In this document: positions 42,222 through 51,811 of the stretch, piece after piece
Layout: each line of letters begins with the position of its first letter
Position numbering within the stretch: position 1 is the first letter of the stretch
Assembly (NCBI GenBank): GCA_947561715.1
Contig: OX387197.1
Location: forward strand, 8,553,001 to 8,617,000
Direction: 5' to 3'
DNA length: 64,000 nucleotides
Source of the DNA: Ascidia mentula
Taxonomy: Eukaryota; Chordata; Ascidiacea; Phlebobranchia; Ascidiidae
Notes under the pieces: generated by a model
Told to the model about the DNA's origin: nothing
Databases searched by the model: none
What the model saw: the letters and a program-made list of their open reading frames with translations, nothing else
Position numbers and translations under genes: made by a program

Positions 42222-43647
42222 TAACTCTTATGTATATTGCCCTCCAGGCCACCTCGACCACATTTTTCTGTTCCATGTGTATGACAAGTTCGTTTTTTGT
42301 TTTGTATTTACTTTTTTCTACGGGATCGTGGCCGCCTAACAACTGCCTTGCACCAAAACAATGCTTAAAGTGGTTCGAAAGTTTGTCCAGAAGGAAGTGA
42401 GCGAACACATAACATGAACCGTTACCGAAAGAAGATTATTGTCGGAAGGCAATTTAAGATCCTACTGAAGTGTTTCGTTCGGTCACGTGGTACAGAAGTT
42501 AGTGACACGCGAGTGTCCGTGTAATGGTTTGAATACGGTTGCTAGCGCGGATTTGCACAGTTTAGGGTGAATCAGCCAGAAAAGGAATTGTTGCAGGGTG
42601 GGGCTGAAAGTTTTTTTTTAATATTACACATACGTTGTTGTGATTGTGTTAGAAAATGTGCACCCCTCCAAACTGTTTATGTCCTATGTGAGATTGCTGT
42701 ACGTCGGGATTGACTTGCCAGGGACTTTTGAATGTTACATTTTGGTACAAGCTTACATATAAAATAGCGTAAGTCAGTAATTGGCAATGCCCATTTAGTT
42801 CGCCGTATCACATGATGGAGTTACCCGTATAGCTCGTCCCGACCATCGGGTCCATCGGGAGAGGAAAGCTCCACCAGTGCCGGTTTATGTTTAGGACACA
42901 TATTTGTTTGTGTAGAAACCTTGTCTAAATGTAGGTATTCGTTTCATAACAACTAAAATTCCGCCATAGCGGAGGCCGTTCAGGTCGCTTTTTTCTGTGT
43001 GACGTTCAGCGGTTAACCGGCCTTTACAGGACGCTACAAAGGTGTATTGATGTAAATCATCTCCAATACTGGAATAAATCGTCATGTTATGTTCGTGGCA
43101 ACAAACGCGAACTGCATCTACCCAACTACAACCTACTGCATGCTCCACCATTCGTGCAAATCAATTTTGACGACAATATTTAATGTTGACGATTTTGATT
43201 GACACATTGCACAAACACCTAGGTCAACAGTTAGCAAACAAAAAAATGCCTGTACACACAAAGCGAAATAGTAAAATGTTCAAAACGAAATTAAAAAAGC
43301 GCATCTTCAATTGCAACTTCATAATTATGCCACAGTTAAAATTACGTATTTTGCTACAACATTGCAACATCGATCTTGAATAATGCTACATGATAAAATG
43401 GAACACCGCACATTAAATCAAAGCTTACTCCGGCGCAATTAATCGGAACATGTTTTCAATCGACTACAAAAATAAAGGTATATTTGATCACAATGACATG
43501 AAAAGTCGTTTACTACCTGGGATGACAACACACAGTGAGTTTGCTCCAAGTTTGATTGGGGGGTGTTGATTACCACACAATTAGCCCGACAGGGTTTAAT
43601 CACTTCAAAGAAGGCAGCTGGACGATGATGAATTTTCGAGTGTTCCA
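42222..43647. other. Tail-to-tail intergenic stretch between NASP and GIPC
   Basis: This holds both 3' untranslated regions. No coding exon or RNA gene is supported. I did not find a clear AATAAA for NASP within the first few hundred bases. An AATAAA at about 43471 on the + strand is far from the NASP stop. The ORFs in this region have no family resemblance. Confidence 0.45.
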
Positions 43648-45610
43648 TCAAAACGTTTGTCGCGAATCGAGTATGACGCCCCAAACATCGAAAATGAACT
43701 CCTGCGGGAAGCCGAAGTCTCCCAGCTGGTCGTTAAGGGCTGTTAAGAAGTCGTCAGGATTTTTCTGAGTTTTGCCGCACTCCCAAATTGTGCTTGCTGT
43801 TGAAGTCAAGCAACAAGATTGTTACAACAGGATAATAGAAACATTACAGTATAGTTGTCTTACAAAGTTCCATATCTCTGATGCCCAAAAAGCTGTCAAG
43901 TAGATCGTCGATTTTGGCCACTGCCTTTCCTTCGCTCTCAGTCGGCTGCAATGATATACATTAAAATAGTCATTACTGGCAATTAACCATCAAACGAACA
44001 AGCCATTATACTACACTATAAAACCGTGTGCCTAATGGTCGACCACATTAAAGTTTATTGTCTCACATTAAGATGACCGCCATAATATAAAGTTGTCCCC
44101 ACAATGTAATAACACTGAAGGTGCAATTTGGCTGTTTCCCCTATGTGACTCTTTTTTGACAAAAATATGGACCACGCAAAAAAATCATAATATGGGGTGA
44201 TATGACTTGAATCATAGTTCACAGCAGTTTGACAACCCTTTGTTTTATTTCTACCTCGAGAAAAGAAAACCAACTTGAATAAAGACTCAGCAACAATTTG
44301 CATATGTATATATATACGTGTATAAATATCTATGGAATGTGCGGCATACCAGCCTATCTATTTTGATTGCTGTTTTGAATCTTTCAAATGGAATCTTACC
44401 ACAGCTTCCAGTGTTGCAGGTCCCTTCGATCTCAGTCTTAAGGTTGCTTTTCCACTTCCGACATTATTCGATGACACAGGAGGTGCCTTTGAAGCTCCAC
44501 GTTGCGAAATCATGTCTGCAAAGCAAAAATATTATATATGTTATATTTTTTCTTGAAATGGCAGAAACTTAAATCCTGGAAATAATTTACCAGCTGAGCA
44601 ATGTAAATATGATTTAACACTAGTTAAACACCAAATGCATGATCAACCAGCATTAAACAAACACACAGTAATTGAAGGATAGCACCAACCAAATGCTTTT
44701 TGTGGTTCCACTAACACAATTTCAAACGTAGTGTTCAGAGGTATATCCTTTAACAACTTGGCCACTTGAAAGTGTCTGCAACCAACTGTAGTTTGATCGC
44801 CAATAGATTTTATAAGATCCCCAACACATAACGTTTTGCACTGGTCAGCTACAGAGTTGGCCTAGCACCAAGAGATGAAACGTTTAGGAATTATTGTTGT
44901 TTTGTTGATCACATAAACAAACCTTGATTCGCTTTAGAAATGGATAGCCTGCCCCATTGTCTGTTATAGTAAGTCCAAGAGCTGGTTCGGTTTTGGTTAA
45001 TTTAATCGTCTTTGACTGCCCTGGTGTCAAACACATATTTTAAAAACTTCAACAAATTCTCATTGTTTTTTTTTGATAATAACAGGACGTTTTCTTACCT
45101 TTAACATGAGCAAATATAAAATCTTCTAAGCCAATCTGGCCACCCAAGAGTCTGTCCATTTCACATTTGTGAGTGTTCAAAGTGCAAAAGATTACCTACA
45201 AAATAACAAAATTGTTACACCACCGGAAAATGGACAGACTAATCTGATTAGCCATTTACATAATAACAGAGGCTTACATTAGCCCAAGTACATTAACATC
45301 ACATGACAAACTAACCTCTGTAACAGGAATGTTGAAAGCTGTTGCAATCTTGCTGTACAATTCGCGTATGTTGCTAAATCCCTCAATACGTGCAGTTGGA
45401 CTCCCATGAGCAAGCTATAACACAAAAAATACAATTCAATAAGAGTATATATATACCAATCATGAACAGAGGTATTACCTGAGCATGAAACACAAGCTGA
45501 GGTTTTTCAGGTTCCCGGGCAACTTCATTTCCGTTCACATTCTCAATTGGATGTGCTGCTTGCTTTGTTGGGGCTGCTTTCTTTCTTTTGAAAGGATTGT
45601 TGAAGGGCAT
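43648..45610 (-). CDS. GIPC: GIPC family PDZ adaptor protein
   Basis: Eight exons on the minus strand: 45610-45479, 45414-45316, 45195-45099, 45020-44923, 44861-44690, 44515-44400, 43945-43864 and 43796-43648. They join to 945 nt (314 residues; human GIPC1-3 are about 312-333). GIPC proteins link the C-termini of membrane receptors to myosin VI during endocytic trafficking. Seen: [21 protein letters not shown] (split at the exon border) and [20 protein letters not shown] in the GH1 region, a central PDZ (about 117-197) with carboxylate loop [15 protein letters not shown] and [13 protein letters not shown], then [13 protein letters not shown], and the GH2 region (about 225-314) with [15 protein letters not shown] and [11 protein letters not shown]. 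All match GIPC. The ATG at 45610 starts [11 protein letters not shown]; the poly(A) stretch just upstream offers no other ATG. Confidence 0.95.
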
Positions 45611-46856
45611 TTTTTTTTTCAAAAACCAAACAATTAAAATAACAAAAACATTTGAAAATTATCGTACAAGGTTCTGTCAAAAAAACAACTGCTTTAGCTC
45701 AGGCTTAAAATACATCATACAGTAAACCTCAGTTAGGCCAGATTAGATTTGACAAAGAAATCAAACCTAATCTGGTATAGTATTACAAAATTGGAAAACA
45801 TTGTTTAAGGCTAATGTAGTGTAGATGCATTAGTCTTTGACTGCCCTGGTGTTACATTCAACGTCGAGGGCCACGTGTTTTAGACCCCTGGTCTAAACTG
45901 TAATTAACAGAAAAAATTCATTTAACATGAAAAGAAAAATGGTGGACCAGTAAAAAATTAACACCAACCAGTGGTTGAGAAACACGGGTCTGCAATGTTG
46001 TAGACAAAGCATTTTAACTGTGAATGCTGTTATGAATAAACATGCAAATGAAACAAATACACACAACACTACCTCATATATTAATACATCATCATGATAA
46101 AATATTTACTCAGACTTTAGGGCAAAAAAGAAACCTATAACACGTCCTGGGAAAACAATATTTCAACACTTTCCAACAATGAACGTACACGTACCGTACG
46201 TACGGATACCTGCCGCAATTGCCAAAGTCAAACAATGATCACTCAAGCAGAAAAGTAAAGTAGCTTTTGCTCTCTAGCGCTATAGTACCTATCGGCATGC
46301 TATTTTTAGCAAATGTTTTTTTTAATACTTTAGAACACAAACTAACATACGAATTAACTTGTTCAAATCCTTCGAAAACTCAGTGCGACCCTTTTTTGTG
46401 GTTGTTCGTAAGTTCAGGGAAAAATTTCCACTTTGTGTTCTTTTTACTTGATTTGTTCATGACCTTTTGTTTTTTATTTTTCACTGCTTTGAACTATATG
46501 GGAAAGAATTAAAATTTTAAAGCTCGGCAAAGAGGGTAATATATTGAAAAAGAGTTTATGCTCTTACACAAATATATTGATTAATGTATTGTAGGGATTT
46601 TGGCTTGACGTAGTTCGAATATTTATTGGTAGTTTGTTTAAACTTGGTCTTTTGAAACCGCCTTTTTTATACTCTTTTACATTTACACCTGTCTTTCTGG
46701 CGCCTTCGCTAGTTATCTCGCTTGCGTTACGTCTTTAACTTGCGCTACTTCTTTTAATTGTCTCCTTTGTCGCGTAATCGCAGCAATTATCTCTTGGTTT
46801 CTGTCTCGTCTTTGATGTATCCCTATATATTTGCGACTCTTTCCACAAATAAACAA

Positions 46857-46988
46857 ATCATGGTTTTCGATATCACAGATCATGGTTTTCGATCTCACAG
46901 ATCATGGTTTTCGCTCTCATAGATCATGGTTTTCGCTCTCATAGATCATGGTTTTCGCTCTCATAGATCACGGTGTTTGGTCCCAGTT
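46857..46988. repeat. Tandem array of a 22-bp unit
   Basis: Five consecutive 22-bp copies start at 46857, 46879, 46901, 46923 and 46945. The last three are identical (ATCATGGTTTTCGCTCTCAT then AG). The first two differ at a few positions (CGATATCACAG, CGATCTCACAG). A degenerate sixth copy begins at 46967. There are no spacers, so this is a minisatellite, not a CRISPR array. Identity is highest at the right-hand copies, which suggests recent expansion there. Confidence 0.9.
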
Positions 46989-46998
46989 TTCGGTATTG

Positions 46999-47147
46999 TT
47001 CTGACAGGACCTGCAGGCAGCATGTTGTCTCACCGTGACTTTCTGGACAAGTTTGATGTCGGGTCTTCGCTCATGCTGAAACCTTCAGCATTGTCAACGT
47101 ATACAACAAAAGGGGACGAGTCTAAGCCAAAATCATCCAATCTGTGA
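46999..47147 (+). other. Possible 3' exon of an unidentified + strand transcript
   Basis: After TTGTTCTGACAG at 46988-46999 there is an open stretch (MLSHRDFLDKFDVGSSLML, KPSALSTYTTKGDESKPKSS) ending at TGA 47145-47147, followed 357 nt later by AATAAA. The low-complexity hydrophilic tail reads like a protein C-terminus, but I recognise no family and found no upstream exon. The frame also runs back into the 22-bp repeats, so it could be accidental. Confidence 0.25.
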
Positions 47148-47687
47148 TCTAAAAGTGGAAATCGTCATTGTGTTTACAATCTGCTGCGTCACTTCGCAAC
47201 ACGACACACAGCATTTTCATTGTTACCAGTCATGTGGAACAAAGAGAAGACTGAAGAATGAGTAGGGGAAAGTGGCATGTTTTTTGTATTTAGGAATTGG
47301 TTAGTTCATCAAGAAAATGTTGATATATTCTCGTTTATTTGTACTGGTATTTTATTTTTATTCAAGTCGCCTTTGTTCTGCACTGTCATTTTATGTAACA
47401 AACGTCGTAGACTTTTGTGCGCTAATCCTCGAAATAGCCTTCAGAGTTTTTAATTTATCCCTAATAGAAATTCAAGTTTTGTAATATTGTTAACATTCAG
47501 AGAAATAAAACTTGTCATTTAGATATTACAATATTTCTGGAATCAGTGGACGCTTTCCTTTGCTGTAGCATTGGTTTTATTTTTACATCTATGAGGCCAT
47601 TATTATTATAACACAGTTATTGCAGTTGCTGTTTATAAAAATTAAGTATATTTTTTTGTTTGAACAAAATTGTTAACATCTGGCAAA

Positions 47688-50600
47688 ATGAGTGAAAATG
47701 AACTAACTCAAGAGGAAATTCGCCAGAAACGTCTTGCCCACTTATCAAGGGGAAGAGATGAAAGATCAAGTTCAACAACAATGTCCTGTAGCTCTTCAAA
47801 TGACAATTCCCAAGTTTCCTGCTTGTCTCCCAAGCAGAAAATTGCCAGAGCATCTGTGGAAAATGGTGATAGCAATGAAATGGATGTAACATCTGGATTT
47901 TCTGTTGAGCAATCCAATGAAAATAAAATGGAAGTTAATGTATCTACTAATGATACTAAGATGTCTGTTGACCATCAGCCTTTTCCTGTTCCACCTACTG
48001 AAAATGGAAAGTCTCATTCTTTACTGGATCTTTTTGAAAGAATATTTGCGACATCCAATAATGGCAAGAATTTCCTGAAAAGCATTGTTTCTATTGTTGA
48101 AAATGTGTCAAGTGTTCATTCCTTGGCATCAATATCAAGTTGCATTGGAAACATACTAAATCACAGAATAATGGAAATAGTAGTGGATTTGGCTTCTAGG
48201 ACTGACAGCCTAAATAAAAATTCTGTGGATGGGTGCCCACAAACTGAAGAGATAATTATCTTTGAGTATTTACTGAAGTGCTATGATTTAGCTTCTATAA
48301 CAAAGCAAAACTCAAGTCAAAGTAATACAGGACATGTAGTAGATGAAATTTGTAAGCAGAGCATAAGCCATATATTTTTGCTGCTCAATGGATATTTTCC
48401 TTTGGAGACTGTGAAATCATTTGGTGCTTTAACTGTGTATATATCCACTGCAATAATACAACAAAAGTTGCCATCTGGGTTTTTGGTTGATTTCATTCAA
48501 GAAGCACAAAAATGTGACATGCTGGAAAGTATATTTGAGGAAGTTTTAGGACATATCCGTCTCAACATTGTTAACAGTTCAATGGCTGAGGACAACCATC
48601 TTTTGCCTCTAATGGCCCTTTCCGAATTATGCCAAGTGGTAAGCGGTGCTAATTCAAGAGAAAGGCCAATCTGCACTTTGTTGGTAAACATGAAACAGTT
48701 TTTGCCAGTTTCTCTTTCTGATGCTATAGGTTTAGAAATGCAGAGACTTTCCTTTTTGGGTCCGTTTTTGTCGTTCTCTGTGTTTGCCGAAGATGATGAA
48801 CAAGTGTCTAGAAAATATTTAAGCAATGACAACCTAACTGGTGAAAATGTAAAATTCATCCAGACCTCTCTACAAGGCCAGTTAGGAAAAGTAAGAGAAG
48901 AACAGTTCAAAATATTTCACAGTATGCTATTAAATGTAAAGTCTCGAGACTTTGCTGTTCAATATTTCTCTGCTGCCTTAAAGGCAAATGAAAAGTGGTC
49001 ACAGCTGCATGCCAACCAAACACTGCTTGCCAAACCAGGCTTTATGATCAACATTTTAGTTGTTCTACAGAGACTTTCATTAAAAGTTCAAGTGCCCAAG
49101 GTTGACCCTATGTACATACACAGCACTAGTTCACGTGTCAATGTGTCAAGTGAAACAAGAATAAAAGCCACTTCTGAAGAGGTTGAAAAATGGCATTCAA
49201 GTCTAGCAAGTTCATCTGATGTCCCCAAGTTTTTGACAGAATGCTTCTTTTTGACGATGCATGCACATCACTTGTCAGTGTTGCCGTGTGCCAGAAACTT
49301 TTTGAGAAAACTCCGTGCAATCCATGACTTGCATTCAGTTATAACTGAGGTGCAAAACACTCAGGACAAATGGAAAAACACACCTCTGGAAAGCCGGAAC
49401 AAAGCGATGTTGAAACGATGCAAGCAGCAAATGACAGCCTTGATGAGAGAAAAAACCTGTTACACCATAGGACTAGTCGATGACAATATGTTGAGTCAAT
49501 GCATAAACTTTTATACCTCTTTTATTAAATACTTGCTTAAATTGGTTTGCCCTGCTGACATAAACTTACCTTTGTCAGATGAAATCAACCAGATGTTTGT
49601 TATGCTGCCTGAGTATTACGTGGAGGACATTGCAGAGCATCTCCTGTTTGTCATTCAGTATGCACCTGGGGCAATAGATGATCACTTGTCCAGTGAACTT
49701 GCCACATTTTTGGTGATCTTTGCTTGTTCACCAAACTACTTCAACAACCCATACCTTGTTGCAAAACTTATTGAAGTTATGTTTGTGATGAATCCTAACA
49801 TACAGCCTCGTGTCAGACATCTGTATGAAATGGTTGAAAATCATCCACTTGCCGTGAGACATCTTGCTTCATCGCTAATGAAATTTTACACTGACATTGA
49901 AACCACTGGCAGCAGCAACGAGTTTTACGATAAGTTCAGCATCAGGTACCACATTTCAATAATTTTTAAAAGTCTGTGGCAAAATCCCCAGTACCAGGAT
50001 GCTATAGTGGAGGAAAGCAGATCCGGTCATGAGTTTGTGCGGTTCGTAAACATGTTGATAAATGACACGACTTTTCTATTGGATGAAAGCCTTGACTCCC
50101 TGAAACAAATCCATGAAGCACAAGAAGCAATGAAGGACCAGGAAACATGGAACAAGATGCCGGAAGACACAAGACACTCACGCGAACGACAGCTGCAACA
50201 GGATGAGAGACAGTGCAAATCTTACCTCACACTAACCAATGAAACTCTAGACATGCTGCACTACTTAACACAACTGATTCAGACACCATTTTTGCGTCCG
50301 GAGCTGGGTGACCGGCTGGCTGCTATGCTTAACTTCAACCTGCAGCAGCTCTGTGGACCAAAATGCAAGGACTTAAAAGTGAAAAATCCAGAAAAATATG
50401 GCTTTGAACCAAAGAAGTGGCTCGAAACCTTAACTGACGTCTACCTTCATTTGGATGGACCCAAGTTTATTCACTACGTCGCAAGTGACCAACGCTCATA
50501 CAGCAAAGAGCTTTTTGACATTGCCATTGTCAGAATGGAAAAATTTGCTATTAAAAGCAGCTTTTCTCTTGACCATTTCCGTCTCTTTGCCCAGCGGACA

Positions 50601-50894
50601 CATGAGCAGTTTGTTAAGCTTAACCAAACAGAAGTTGATTATGGTGATATTCCAGATGAGTTCAAAGACCCTCTAATGGATACCCTTATGAGAGACCCAG
50701 TGTTATTGCCCAGTGGTCACATTATGGATCGAAGCATAATAATGCGACATCTTCTCAACTCATCGACAGATCCATTTAACCGACAAGAGCTTAAGGAAAG
50801 CATGCTTGAACCTGATTCAGGTTTACGACAGAGAATTGATCATTGGATCAAAGAGAAACAACTTATGATTTCAAAAAATTGCAATAAGTCCTAA
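47688..50894 (+). CDS. UBE4B: UBE4B, U-box ubiquitin conjugation factor E4 B, intronless
   Basis: A single uninterrupted frame of 1068 residues. UBE4B is a ubiquitin-chain elongation factor and E3 ligase (yeast Ufd2) acting with Cdc48/p97. The N-terminus ([17 protein letters not shown]) matches the conserved EEIRRRRLARL start of UBE4B. The middle is the long helical Ufd2 core with [67 protein letters not shown] and [17 protein letters not shown]. The C-terminal U-box (about residues 985-1060) reads [20 protein letters not shown] then [20 protein letters not shown]. The start was set at ATG 47688; the frame is open slightly further upstream but without ATG. Human UBE4B is a many-exon gene of about 1170-1300 residues, so a complete lack of coding introns is unusual. 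The N-terminal extension of vertebrates is shorter here. Confidence 0.96.
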   Translation: MSENELTQEEIRQKRLAHLSRGRDERSSSTTMSCSSSNDNSQVSCLSPKQKIARASVENGDSNEMDVTSGFSVEQSNENKMEVNVSTNDTKMSVDHQPFPVPPTENGKSHSLLDLFERIFATSNNGKNFLKSIVSIVENVSSVHSLASISSCIGNILNHRIMEIVVDLASRTDSLNKNSVDGCPQTEEIIIFEYLLKCYDLASITKQNSSQSNTGHVVDEICKQSISHIFLLLNGYFPLETVKSFGALTVYISTAIIQQKLPSGFLVDFIQEAQKCDMLESIFEEVLGHIRLNIVNSSMAEDNHLLPLMALSELCQVVSGANSRERPICTLLVNMKQFLPVSLSDAIGLEMQRLSFLGPFLSFSVFAEDDEQVSRKYLSNDNLTGENVKFIQTSLQGQLGKVREEQFKIFHSMLLNVKSRDFAVQYFSAALKANEKWSQLHANQTLLAKPGFMINILVVLQRLSLKVQVPKVDPMYIHSTSSRVNVSSETRIKATSEEVEKWHSSLASSSDVPKFLTECFFLTMHAHHLSVLPCARNFLRKLRAIHDLHSVITEVQNTQDKWKNTPLESRNKAMLKRCKQQMTALMREKTCYTIGLVDDNMLSQCINFYTSFIKYLLKLVCPADINLPLSDEINQMFVMLPEYYVEDIAEHLLFVIQYAPGAIDDHLSSELATFLVIFACSPNYFNNPYLVAKLIEVMFVMNPNIQPRVRHLYEMVENHPLAVRHLASSLMKFYTDIETTGSSNEFYDKFSIRYHISIIFKSLWQNPQYQDAIVEESRSGHEFVRFVNMLINDTTFLLDESLDSLKQIHEAQEAMKDQETWNKMPEDTRHSRERQLQQDERQCKSYLTLTNETLDMLHYLTQLIQTPFLRPELGDRLAAMLNFNLQQLCGPKCKDLKVKNPEKYGFEPKKWLETLTDVYLHLDGPKFIHYVASDQRSYSKELFDIAIVRMEKFAIKSSFSLDHFRLFAQRTHEQFVKLNQTEVDYGDIPDEFKDPLMDTLMRDPVLLPSGHIMDRSIIMRHLLNSSTDPFNRQELKESMLEPDSGLRQRIDHWIKEKQLMISKNCNKS

Positions 50895-51218
50895 TTGTAA
50901 AATACCATTGATACCAACTTTATTTATTCATGTTAAGTTTGTATGCGGCATTTATTGTGGTGAATGCTGCTGCCATATACATTCTGTGCTGTGTATTGTT
51001 GATAAGCAAAAGTTGTGTGTTATGAAACATAGTACTTTAATAAGAACCATTAATGTTGTTTCGTGTAATATATCTGACTTAACTTGTCAAAGTGGCACTC
51101 CATGGGTGTTCATATAAAAAATGGTTGTATTTTGTTGTGGTTCCACCAAGCATTTGCATACTTGCATTACCCATATGTGTTTTCTCCTTGCTAGGATTCA
51201 TCTAGACACTGGAAAAAA

Positions 51219-51647
51219 ATGTTGTGTAGTCTGTGCAAAAAGTGTTTGCAATTTGAGTCAAAATTTCAGTTATTCTCTGCTGCATGTTTGTCAACAAAAT
51301 ATGTTCCGAGTACACCACAGTGGATAACGACAAAAAAAGATAACCATCAGAAAATTACAAAAGATCAACAAATTATGTTGGAAAATTTGTCGCTCATAAA
51401 GTTTAGGCATCTTCCTACCGAAGTACAGTCACTACAAGATGCCATCAACTATGCAAGTAAACTCGAAGATATACCTACTGACAATATTGAACCATTAACA
51501 TGTGTTCTGGAAGACATGGCTCTTTACCTTAGAAGCGACGAAATAACTGTTGCCCCTAATGAACATGAAATTCTGTCAAATGCAAAAGTAACGTTGGAGG
51601 ACTACTTTATAGCACCACCTGGAAATATAACTTTGGAAGAAAATTAG
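51219..51647 (+). CDS. GATC: GATC, mitochondrial glutamyl-tRNA(Gln) amidotransferase subunit C
   Basis: A single-exon gene of 142 residues. GatC holds GatA (QRSL1) and GatB together in the complex that converts Glu-tRNA(Gln) to Gln-tRNA(Gln) in mitochondria. Seen: LENLSLIKF near residue 48, LQDAINYASKLEDIPTDNIE, then PLTCVLEDMALYLRSDE, and the near-invariant LEDYFIAPPGNITL at the C-terminus, matching human VEEYFVAPPGNISL. The first 35 residues are rich in Ser, Cys, Lys and hydrophobics and could be a mitochondrial targeting sequence. It begins 325 nt after the UBE4B stop. A pyrimidine-rich acceptor TTTTCTCCTTGCTAG ends at 51194, 25 nt before the ATG. An AATAAA at 51650-51655 begins only 3 nt after the stop codon. 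Confidence 0.93.
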   Translation: MLCSLCKKCLQFESKFQLFSAACLSTKYVPSTPQWITTKKDNHQKITKDQQIMLENLSLIKFRHLPTEVQSLQDAINYASKLEDIPTDNIEPLTCVLEDMALYLRSDEITVAPNEHEILSNAKVTLEDYFIAPPGNITLEEN

Positions 51648-51649
51648 TG

Positions 51650-51735
51650 AATAAATTCAAGTATCATGTAGTATGTAAAGGTTATACTTGGTTGAAAGCG
51701 CCGTAAAATTTTTCAATCGCTTTGTTTTTTTTCAG
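51650..51735 (+). promoter_or_regulatory. Polyadenylation signal plus splice acceptor between GATC and STYXL1
   Basis: AATAAA (51650-51655) directly follows the GATC stop. Eighty nucleotides later lies a strong acceptor TTTGTTTTTTTTCAG ending at 51735. The STYXL1 start codon is 77 nt further on at 51812 in the context GCCATGG. This order (3' end signal, short gap, acceptor) is that of an operon junction resolved by spliced-leader trans-splicing in tunicates and nematodes. Whether a leader is added here is inference. Confidence 0.55.
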
Positions 51736-51811
51736 AATTTTAAAGCTGTTTGATAACTACAACTGTAGGGTTGCAGTGGTTAATGTAAGCAAGACCTGGC
51801 AACAAAATGCC

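Larger units (their letters stand above)
45611..47687. other. Divergent intergenic region between GIPC and UBE4B
   Basis: This should contain the promoters of GIPC (leftward) and the UBE4B cluster (rightward). It is AT-rich to about 46690, followed by a 22-bp tandem array (46857-46988), a possible coding or UTR fragment (46999-47147), and an AATAAA at 47504-47509 on the + strand. The presence of a polyadenylation signal here suggests that another short + strand transcript may end before UBE4B. A 20-nt segment at 45833-45852 duplicates the GIPC exon 4 acceptor region. Confidence 0.45.

Noticed and set aside
43183..43383. 66-codon frame between NASP and GIPC
   Set aside because: Low complexity, no conserved motif, and located in 3' untranslated or intergenic DNA.
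46267..46512. 81-codon hydrophobic frame upstream of GIPC
   Set aside because: Composition reflects AT-rich DNA; no splice context or family match.
46857..46988. CRISPR-like short repeat array
   Set aside because: The 22-bp units are head-to-tail without spacers, in a eukaryotic genome; it is a minisatellite.
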